DNA of 21,154 nt, taken from Euryarchaeota archaeon UBA433. Its GTDB lineage: Archaea > Thermoplasmatota > Poseidoniia > Poseidoniales > Poseidoniaceae. Positions 1-6,240 of the stretch are shown here, piece by piece. The stretch spans positions 3,649 through 24,802 of the forward strand of contig DAFX01000106.1 in the NCBI GenBank assembly GCA_002495535.1, given 5' to 3'. The notes beneath the pieces were generated by a model, which saw only the letters and a list, made by a program, of their open reading frames with translations, ran no database searches and was not told the origin of the DNA. A program made the position numbers and the translations under genes. Position 1 is the first letter of the stretch; each line of letters starts with the position of its first letter.

Positions 1-21
1 GGCGTTGGATGCATGTCCAAT

Positions 22-28
22 GGGTGGG
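22..28 (+). promoter_or_regulatory. Probable ribosome binding site of the aminotransferase
   Basis: GGGTGGG lies 7 bases before the ATG at 36. It is the reason for preferring that start over the ATG at 9. Confidence 0.4.
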
Positions 29-35
29 AACCGCG

Positions 36-1172
36 ATGCCTGAAATCAACCGTTCATTGTCAAATGTAGGCATTGGCTTTGCTGCATTTCTTTCTCCCCC
101 TGGTCCAGAAGTGATTCGTTTCACGGTCGGCCAGCCTGATTTTGATACCCCTGTTCAAGTGGTTGATGCTGCGAAGCAAGCCCTCGATCGCGGCGAAACG
201 GCTTACACTCGAACGCAAGGTTCTGTTGCATTGTGCGAAGCAGTTGCCAAACATCTGACCGTCCATGGTATCGATGCTGATCCAGAAGATGTGCTCGTTT
301 CACCCGGGTGTAAACAAGCCGTTCTCTACGGCCTTATGGCCACGTTGGATGCGGGTGACGAGGTGCTTCTGCTTTCACCTGCATGGCCCTCATATGACGG
401 TATGGTCAAGCTCCTCGATGCGGTGCCCATTCATGTTCCCGTCAAACGAGAGGACTACCACCCCGACTTCGACAACCTAGAAGCTGCCGTCACTTCCAAA
501 ACCAAAGCAATCCTCCTTAACTCCCCAAACAACCCAACCGGGGCGGTCTACACTCCGGCTGAAATTGAACGATTGGTTGCCTTTGCAATCAAACATGATC
601 TTTGGATTATTGACGATATGATCTACGCCACACTTGTGTGGGCCGACCACCCCTACACTTCCCCTTGCACCATTCCGGGAGGAGCTGAGCGAACGGTCAC
701 CATTGGAGGCTGGTCGAAAGGGTGGGCCATGACAGGGTGGCGGCTTGGTTGGATCACGGGCCCAAAAGCGGTTATGGACGGTGTCAAGAAAATCAACGTC
801 AGTGCGGCAACACACGTGGCGACCTTCATGATGCCTGCTGCAACCGTCGCGCTCGATTTGAAGGAAGAGACGGCAATCATGGCGGCCTCCTTCAAGAAAC
901 GCTGCGCATTGATTCATCAACTTCTCAGTGAATTACCCGGCGTCATCGTCCCTAAGCCCGAAGGGGCATTTTACGCATTTTGCGATGTTTCTGGCACGGG
1001 CATGACCGACATCGAATTCGCAGAACGGGCCCTTGCTGAAGCAAAGGTGCAGGTGATCCCCGGCTCGCTCATGGAGGGCGGAGAAGGTTTTGTCAGAATT
1101 TCATACGCCACGTCTCCTGAAAACATTCGAGAGGGTGTTGAGCGGCTCAGCAAATGGCTTGGCGGATTATGA
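36..1172 (+). CDS. Class I/II PLP-dependent aminotransferase (aspartate/aromatic aminotransferase type)
   Basis: A fold-type I aminotransferase that would move an amino group between an amino acid and a 2-oxo acid in the cytoplasm. Seen, numbering from the chosen start: N-terminal GQPDFDTP (32-39), the NSPNNPTG loop (162-169), the IIDDMIY segment with the cofactor-ring Asp and Tyr197, the Schiff-base lysine K228 in SKGWAMTGWRLGW, and the substrate-carboxylate arginine R354 in VRISYA. At 378 residues it has normal family length. An in-frame ATG at 9 also exists, but the ATG at 36 lies 7 bases after GGGTGGG (22-28) and gives a normal N-terminus, so I prefer it. The frame is open to the window edge, so a longer form is not excluded. 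The 3' end overlaps the convergent ATP-grasp gene by 6 bases. The substrate cannot be read from sequence; aspartate, an aromatic amino acid or alanine are possible. Confidence 0.9.
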   Translation: MPEINRSLSNVGIGFAAFLSPPGPEVIRFTVGQPDFDTPVQVVDAAKQALDRGETAYTRTQGSVALCEAVAKHLTVHGIDADPEDVLVSPGCKQAVLYGLMATLDAGDEVLLLSPAWPSYDGMVKLLDAVPIHVPVKREDYHPDFDNLEAAVTSKTKAILLNSPNNPTGAVYTPAEIERLVAFAIKHDLWIIDDMIYATLVWADHPYTSPCTIPGGAERTVTIGGWSKGWAMTGWRLGWITGPKAVMDGVKKINVSAATHVATFMMPAATVALDLKEETAIMAASFKKRCALIHQLLSELPGVIVPKPEGAFYAFCDVSGTGMTDIEFAERALAEAKVQVIPGSLMEGGEGFVRISYATSPENIREGVERLSKWLGGL

Positions 1173-2132
1173 TTTATCTTGCAACCACAAACCGCCTGCA
1201 AGTTCTTCCCACTCAATGGATTGGGGGTGGCAGGAATTGTGGTAGTTGGTGAATTCTCCAAAATACCATTTTCCTTCGGAGTAAAACATGTCGACGCGCG
1301 TGTAATCGATGTCCTCTGCGAGGCGTTCTGCAATGTGGATTAATTCGTCAATAGAATCCTGGCCAAGGATGGATACGATTTCATCTGGAGTGTATCGTTC
1401 GCTCCAACGCCCATCTGTTTGGTGAATGCGTTGACCTTTCAGCGTGTAAATGGATTGTGAATGCGAGGTCATACGACCCGTATCATATTGGATGAATCCC
1501 GCCTTTCCATGAAAAACATGAACCTTCCAATCATTCGGTAACCGGTTTTCATCCGTCAGCAATTCCTCAATCATGACGCCACGGGGACGAATATTAGCGG
1601 CACCCCATTCAATTGGTGCTGGGAATTCTTGGTTCAAACACCATCTTAGGGTGCGCTCGATACGCCACTTCGGCCAGAATTTTCCATTTTGATCGCGCCA
1701 ATTGCGAATCACGCGATAGCGGTTATCGGTACGAGAGAACAACTTCCATTTCCGAGGGACATTCAACAGGGGTTCTTCGCCATTGTCCATAATGAACAGC
1801 GCATCGCCCGACCAGTGATTTGTCTTGATCACACAGCGTTCAGGAAGGTTGTCCCAATCAATAGCAACGTCTTCTGACCAGTGGTATAGCTCCATCAAAT
1901 GACAAACGCCTTTTGAATCTACAAGTGCTCTGGAGCGATATTTGTCTTCCATAGAAATCAGCAATGGATTCCGGTCTTCTATGCAGCGCTTTAGCTGCAG
2001 TTGGCTGTAATAGCCTACCTTGCTGTCATCAAAGACATGCCAGGGGTGAACGCCACCTGGGAGCAAATCGGCCATCAGCAGCGCTAGGGAGGCCCCGGCT
2101 TTAGCATTGGCACCGTGAACGATGCTTGACAC
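1167..2132 (-). CDS. TupA-like ATP-grasp ligase
   Basis: A 321-residue ATP-grasp enzyme resembling the TupA-like family, named after a teichuronopeptide synthesis protein. ATP-grasp enzymes make amide bonds through an acyl phosphate. Seen: VIKTNHWSG (101-109) matching the family's nucleotide-binding K-x-NH-x-SG segment, the acidic clamp VMIEELL (186-192), DWKVHVFHGK (201-210), and the metal-binding end RVDMF (279-283) plus FGEFT (291-295). The start is a GTG at 2130-2132; a stop codon sits two codons upstream, so no longer form exists. A later start at Met20 is possible, and no clear Shine-Dalgarno is seen for either. It lies 34 bases after the DegT-type aminotransferase on the same strand, so the two are probably co-transcribed. 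A role in attaching an amino acid to an amino sugar or surface polymer is inferred from family and neighbour only. Confidence 0.8.
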   Translation of the reverse strand: MSSIVHGANAKAGASLALLMADLLPGGVHPWHVFDDSKVGYYSQLQLKRCIEDRNPLLISMEDKYRSRALVDSKGVCHLMELYHWSEDVAIDWDNLPERCVIKTNHWSGDALFIMDNGEEPLLNVPRKWKLFSRTDNRYRVIRNWRDQNGKFWPKWRIERTLRWCLNQEFPAPIEWGAANIRPRGVMIEELLTDENRLPNDWKVHVFHGKAGFIQYDTGRMTSHSQSIYTLKGQRIHQTDGRWSERYTPDEIVSILGQDSIDELIHIAERLAEDIDYTRVDMFYSEGKWYFGEFTNYHNSCHPQSIEWEELAGGLWLQDKS

Positions 2133-2166
2133 GACTCAATGCTGGGAAGGTCGCTGCGCTCTGAGT

Positions 2167-3408
2167 TCACGCCTCTTGATCGGTGATGTATCTGAGTACG
2201 TCTTCGATGACCGTTGCCATGGTCCGAATGTTTTCTTGGGTGAGATGGGGTTGCATGGAGAGATCACAAGCAAACTCAATGTTTGCAATCGTGTCGACGA
2301 GTTCATCCTGATGGGCCTGAATGTATTCCCATTGGCGATAGTCCCGGGCGTTTCGGCGTGCTCCAAAAATTTGCATTGGGATGCCTTCTTGTTTCATCAA
2401 ATCGATGAATGAATCTGCTTGCTCACGAGAAAGGTCAACGAGGTGAAATTGCATGGTATCACAAAATGAATCAACCTGCTGCAGTGGTTTTGGGATTTCG
2501 ATATGCGGGTGGTGGGACAGAAGAGAATAGAGCAAGTCCCAGTTCTCGACATGAATCTTCTTGATGGTGGCAAGTCGCTCGATTTGGGGCGTCAGCATGG
2601 CCGCGGTGACTTCTTGCATGCGCATGGAGTAACCCGGGATTTGATTTTGCAAGCGATCCATCAATTCTGCATCCAAATCATAGTGCTTTGTCCACAACCG
2701 TTCATAGGAACCTGCATACAAAACAGCCTTTGCCGCATGTTCATCGTTGTTGGTGATGAAAAGGCCACCCTCTCCTGCGCTCAAGCCTTTGGAGGATTGA
2801 GTGGAAAAGCAACCAATTTCGCCAAAAGTACCCAGCAATTGCCCATTCCAAAGCGTCGCGTATGCGTGTGCACAATCTTCGATCAGAATGAGGTTGTGTT
2901 TTTCGACAACCGCCATGATGGCGTCCATATCTGGTACGTGCCCCCTCATGTAGGACATCAACAAAATTTTGGCACCCGTTTCTGTGGCTTTCTTGTCCAG
3001 GTCATCGGGATCCATTGCCCACTCCCGATTGCTTTCAACAAGCACTGGTTCTCCACGGGCGTGTTGGATGACACTTGGAACTGCATGGAAGGTGAACGCG
3101 TTCGTGAGCACCTTATCGCCGGGCTGGATACCAACAATGTTGAGTGCGATGAACATAGCAGAGCCGCATGAGTTTGTTCCGACTGTGTGCTTCACGCCCA
3201 TGTACTTCGAAAAATTGTGTTCAAGGGTTGCTGTGAGGGAGGTTTCCTTGTTCTTTGGTTGGTAGCGGTACATAACGCCAGCATTCATTGCTTGAACTGC
3301 TAGGTCAATACCGGCTTGGGGAATTGGTTTGAAGGCCTTGTTATCGAAATCAACGATTCGCTGTCCGCCTTCGATGACAAGTTTTCGGGAATTACCGATT
3401 GATTCCAT
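2167..3408 (-). CDS. DegT/DnrJ/EryC1/StrS-family aminotransferase
   Basis: A 413-residue PLP enzyme of the family that usually aminates nucleotide-linked keto-sugars for surface glycans, O-antigens or antibiotics. Seen: GTNSCGSAM (77-85) in the cofactor-phosphate region, IEDCAHAYA (176-184) with cofactor-contacting Asp178, and Lys207 in STQSSKGLSAGEGG, the family's internal aldimine site. Length is normal. The start ATG (3406-3408) is preceded by GGGGAG four bases upstream on the minus strand. It is the first gene of a pair with the TupA-like ATP-grasp gene. Unlike classic sugar-locus genes, no glycosyltransferase or nucleotidyl-sugar gene sits next to it here. The substrate is unknown; a keto-sugar is the default expectation. 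Confidence 0.9.
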   Translation of the reverse strand: MESIGNSRKLVIEGGQRIVDFDNKAFKPIPQAGIDLAVQAMNAGVMYRYQPKNKETSLTATLEHNFSKYMGVKHTVGTNSCGSAMFIALNIVGIQPGDKVLTNAFTFHAVPSVIQHARGEPVLVESNREWAMDPDDLDKKATETGAKILLMSYMRGHVPDMDAIMAVVEKHNLILIEDCAHAYATLWNGQLLGTFGEIGCFSTQSSKGLSAGEGGLFITNNDEHAAKAVLYAGSYERLWTKHYDLDAELMDRLQNQIPGYSMRMQEVTAAMLTPQIERLATIKKIHVENWDLLYSLLSHHPHIEIPKPLQQVDSFCDTMQFHLVDLSREQADSFIDLMKQEGIPMQIFGARRNARDYRQWEYIQAHQDELVDTIANIEFACDLSMQPHLTQENIRTMATVIEDVLRYITDQEA

Positions 3409-3433
3409 AGTCTCCCCATTGCCTTCCTAAGCC

Positions 3434-3446
3434 CGATGATATTCAA
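3434..3446 (-). promoter_or_regulatory. Candidate promoter element upstream of the DegT gene (shared with purH)
   Basis: Reads TTGAATATCATCG on the minus strand, ending 25 bases before the DegT start codon. Twelve of its 13 bases recur upstream of purH (19245-19257). Its AT-rich core could be a TATA-type box. The matching rests on two copies only. Confidence 0.3.
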
Positions 3447-3561
3447 GGCTTGCCAAGATGCGTGCCGACTTGACCGCACCGCTTTCTTTTCAGCAATCCT
3501 ATGCCGCTCGTACACCGGCGGTGTCATCGTCAAGAGAAGTCGGGGCTGCATCGATGACTGC

Positions 3562-3600
3562 CTGAATATGATTAGAATATCTCAAATTTTAATGTGCCTT
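3562..3600 (-). promoter_or_regulatory. AT-rich block in the DegT/DUF2130 gap
   Basis: The 244-base gap 3409-3652 holds no convincing gene. Its one distinct feature is this AT-rich stretch with GAATAT repeated 11 bases apart (3564-3569 and 3575-3580 on the plus strand). It could be a distal promoter for the DegT/ATP-grasp pair, which would give a leader of over 100 bases, or it could simply be non-coding AT-rich DNA. Confidence 0.25.
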
Positions 3601-3652
3601 CGGCGTAATTAATCCACCTGGCCAAGTGTGGCAAGAAGGTGCTGCCCGGGCG

Positions 3653-4861
3653 CTATTCGCTCTTATCCAAACGATCGAACTTTTCTCTCATGGTCTGGTT
3701 GTTTCGCGTGAGTTTCTTCACCGACAGGTCTTGGGCCTTGTCGTTCGCTAAGCGATAATTGTTGCCGGATTTGAGCAACTGCTCTTTGGTTTTCTGCAGT
3801 TGTTCAATCGACTTGTCAATTCGGCTGATTGCTTCCATGAATTGTTTTGTGGCAAGATCGTAGTTACGAGAGAATTTTTCCTGGAACTCATGCAGCTCGC
3901 CCTCGAAATTTTCGATGTCGATGTTTTGTTCTTTGATTAGGGCAAGTTCATTTCGAACGGCGATAGATTTCATTGCTGCATTCCGAAGAATCGTGATGAT
4001 GGGAATGAAAAATTGTGGACGAACGACGTACATTTTCTCATATTTGTGAGACATGTCGACAATGCCTTCGTTGTAAAGATCATTTTCAGCCTCCAACATA
4101 GAGACAAGAATTGCGTATTCGCAACCCTTTGCTTTCCGATCCTTGTCGAGCTTTTCTAGGAAATCTACGTTTTTCTTCTTGGTTTTGGTCTCCTCGCCCT
4201 CGTTCTTCATTTCGAACATGATCGAGATAAACTCCACGCCATTCGAGTCTCCTTCCTTGAATATATAGTCGCCTTTTGTTCCTTTTGAGGCGTCGTTGTC
4301 CTTATCGAAATCGGCTGATGGAAAGGCAGTATGGCGCAGTTTTTCAAATTGAATTTCGCAGTGTTGCTCAAGGGTTTCGCCCAACATTTTGGTATTGAGT
4401 TTCATCTTCATGTCTTTCCGAAGTTGAATTTCATCGTCCTTCATTTTGATGATTTGATCTCTGCCTTCCAATTCGACTTTATGCCGTTCATTGAGGGTTT
4501 TTTCTAACAGAGATTTCTCTGTTCCTGCATTTTCAACACGGTTTTTTAGTTCGCTAATTTTTGTTTGAAGTGGGGTCGTGGCATTGCTCAATGCCAGCTG
4601 TTGTTCCATTTCCTTCTTTTCCAAATCGCCCTTCAGTCGCTGAATCTGTTTGTCTTTGTTGGCGTACTCTTGGTCCTTTTCCTCCGCTGCTTTGGTTTCA
4701 GCAAGTTTGATTGCCAATTGGTGTTTTTCTTCGACATCGGCAAGGCGTTTATGCAATTCACTCTCAAATTCAGTACCCCGGACCTGTTGTACGATCGAGG
4801 CGTAATCAGTGGCGTCCATCTTGAAGATTTCTTGGCAGTGTGGGCAGGTGATGTTGCTCAT
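3653..4861 (-). CDS. DUF2130 family coiled-coil protein with nuclease-like core
   Basis: A 402-residue DUF2130-family protein, a group known mainly from bacteria and without established function. Seen: an N-terminal CPHC zinc-ribbon-like pair (6-9); a long Lys/Glu-rich coiled coil (about 30-165); the family core (about 165-275) with KGDY (196-199), ISIMFEMKNE (212-221), LDKDR and VRPQFFIPII; and a second coiled coil (about 300-400). Asp198 followed by E217-M-K219 looks like a PD-(D/E)XK nuclease site, which is inference. The ATG at 4861 is preferred over the GTG at 4870 because a palindromic TATTTAAATA is centred about 27 bases upstream, the leaderless spacing. The gene is much AT-richer than its neighbours: 20 of 60 bases at 4501-4560 are G/C, against 35 of 60 at 5461-5520. 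Recent acquisition is likely. Confidence 0.85.
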   Translation of the reverse strand: MSNITCPHCQEIFKMDATDYASIVQQVRGTEFESELHKRLADVEEKHQLAIKLAETKAAEEKDQEYANKDKQIQRLKGDLEKKEMEQQLALSNATTPLQTKISELKNRVENAGTEKSLLEKTLNERHKVELEGRDQIIKMKDDEIQLRKDMKMKLNTKMLGETLEQHCEIQFEKLRHTAFPSADFDKDNDASKGTKGDYIFKEGDSNGVEFISIMFEMKNEGEETKTKKKNVDFLEKLDKDRKAKGCEYAILVSMLEAENDLYNEGIVDMSHKYEKMYVVRPQFFIPIITILRNAAMKSIAVRNELALIKEQNIDIENFEGELHEFQEKFSRNYDLATKQFMEAISRIDKSIEQLQKTKEQLLKSGNNYRLANDKAQDLSVKKLTRNNQTMREKFDRLDKSE

Positions 4862-4883
4862 GGGCTGCACTTGAGATTACGCT

Positions 4884-4893
4884 ATTTAAATAT
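4884..4893 (-). promoter_or_regulatory. TATA box of the DUF2130 gene (leaderless spacing)
   Basis: The palindrome TATTTAAATA is centred about 27 bases upstream of the ATG at 4861. Archaeal TATA boxes sit about 26 bases before the transcription start, so the mRNA would begin at or near the start codon. No Shine-Dalgarno precedes the gene, which fits. Confidence 0.5.
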
Positions 4894-5073
4894 CGCAAAT
4901 TTATATTCAATGGCCTGCATTGGTTTCAACCCAATCAAAGAGACCCCCGTACAGGTCCAACGATTTTCCTTTCGTCGACCGGGGGGCGCTAAACCTAAGC
5001 GGAAACTTCCGCATAGACCTCACTAACGGCCGGACCAGAGATTACGAACCGAAAGCGAATGAAGGCCGCAGAC

Positions 5074-5097
5074 AACGCTTGATCGGCTGTTAGCGTT
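5074..5097 (-). terminator. Stem-loop after the sugar-dehydrogenase-like gene
   Basis: AACGCT (5074-5079) and AGCGTT (5092-5097) form a perfect 6-bp stem with a 12-base loop, starting right after the stop codon at 5099-5101 on the minus strand. There is no U-run, so it is a weak terminator candidate or a 3'-end stabilising hairpin. A second short hairpin, GCGGAA/TTCCGC, lies at 4999-5012 further downstream. Confidence 0.3.
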
Positions 5098-5098
5098 C

Positions 5099-6184
5099 TT
5101 ATGTCTGTGCGGTGATGCGATACAGGCCGCCATTGCCACCAAACGTTGCATAATACAACGTCCCGTCTGGCGAAAAGGAGATTGGCAGGGGGGTGCCGAC
5201 ATCGGTTGCAAAGCGAGTGACTTCGGTGGTCCAAGCGGCGTTTGAGTCACCTGTTTCATTCAATCCGGTTGGGACAAAATCAATCCTGACAATTTCATGG
5301 CCTTGTGGCAATAAGGTGTTCCAGGAACCAAAAACGGTTCCATAGATGGTGAAACCTTGGCCCTTGCTCGAGTCTAGGCCCGGAATCGCAGAGCCATCTG
5401 GCCGAAGAGCGAGGCCGTTCAACGAGGTGTGAGGCGTCCATGTGGCAATGGGGGCGATCGTTCCTTCCGGGACCGGATGTTCGGGGTCATCATCCGGCCA
5501 TCCATATGCCCCTCCGTTAACAAGGAGGTTGATTTCTTCCCTGGGGTGGTCGCCTTCCCAATCCCTTCCATTGTCGCTGAACACGTAGCCGGCCCCTTCA
5601 ACCCAAACACCATCGAAGGAGTTTCGAACACCGGATGCCAGCACCCCATGTTCACCATTGACGGGGTCCACCCAGAGAAGGGCGGCATTACGGTTGTCGT
5701 TTTCCTGACAAACATTGCATGTCGAACCGCTGTGCCAAATGAGGGTCCCATTAGGGAAAGCGCGAACTGAATTTGTTTGATGGTTACCACTTGGAATCCC
5801 TTCCACCAAGATGGAACGATTCCCAAACGTCCAGTTGCTTCGTTGGTATTTTGCCAGAACCCCTTCCTCGGACACAATCATGTAATCCTCGGTCAAATGG
5901 AGGCCGTGCGGGTGATCCAAATTCGAAATGATTGTTGTATGGCTGAAGTCTTGACTAGCGTTGAGCAAGAGGATCCTGCCTCCATCTCGGTCGCACATGA
6001 GCAAAAGATCGGCCTCGGCCCAGGTCATGCAGGTTGGCCCGCCAAAGCCACTTGCAAGCTTTTCAATCTCGAAGCCATCAATTGCCTCGGCGTTAAGCGG
6101 TTCTGTGTACGGGTAAATCTCGCGTGCAATCAAAAGAAAAAGCAACAGCGCAACGACGGGCGTAGTATGCCTTCGAATGCCCAT
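5099..6184 (-). CDS. Membrane-anchored glucose/sorbosone dehydrogenase-like beta-propeller
   Basis: A 361-residue protein of the glucose/sorbosone dehydrogenase type, a six-bladed propeller that in characterised members binds PQQ and calcium and oxidises sugars outside the cytoplasm. Seen: an N-terminal hydrophobic segment (about 9-20) that is a signal anchor or uncleaved signal; GNHQTN (133-138), whose His matches the family's catalytic histidine region; GSTCNVC (153-159); the V-R-N-S (186-189) counterpart of the family LRNP; SDNGRDW (203-209); and GGAYGWP (224-230). It follows the TPR gene on the same strand after 56 bases. No PQQ-synthesis gene is visible, and many family members have no tested activity, so oxidation of a particular sugar is not claimed. 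No Shine-Dalgarno is evident at the ATG. Confidence 0.82.
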   Translation of the reverse strand: MGIRRHTTPVVALLLFLLIAREIYPYTEPLNAEAIDGFEIEKLASGFGGPTCMTWAEADLLLMCDRDGGRILLLNASQDFSHTTIISNLDHPHGLHLTEDYMIVSEEGVLAKYQRSNWTFGNRSILVEGIPSGNHQTNSVRAFPNGTLIWHSGSTCNVCQENDNRNAALLWVDPVNGEHGVLASGVRNSFDGVWVEGAGYVFSDNGRDWEGDHPREEINLLVNGGAYGWPDDDPEHPVPEGTIAPIATWTPHTSLNGLALRPDGSAIPGLDSSKGQGFTIYGTVFGSWNTLLPQGHEIVRIDFVPTGLNETGDSNAAWTTEVTRFATDVGTPLPISFSPDGTLYYATFGGNGGLYRITAQT

Positions 6185-6213
6185 GTGGTGCTGAACAGTT
6201 TGTTGGGTATCAA

Positions 6214-6230
6214 GGCTTGGTGGTCAAGCC
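6214..6230 (-). other. Intergenic stem-loop between TPR and sugar-dehydrogenase genes
   Basis: GGCTTG/CAAGCC form a perfect 6-bp stem with a 5-base loop in the 56-base gap between two co-directional genes. With no U-run after it, it may be a processing or partial-termination hairpin. Confidence 0.3.
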
Positions 6231-6240
6231 GCCCACGAAC

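Noticed and set aside
2503..3171. 222-residue plus-strand frame inside the DegT gene
   Set aside because: It is a shadow frame fully antisense to a gene with clear catalytic motifs; composition is Cys/His-rich without any pattern.
3300..3551. 83-residue minus-strand frame starting upstream of the DegT gene, with AT-rich sequence about 25 bases before its ATG
   Set aside because: It overlaps the DegT start by 109 bases in another frame, and its sequence has no recognisable pattern. The AT-rich block is better kept as a possible promoter region.
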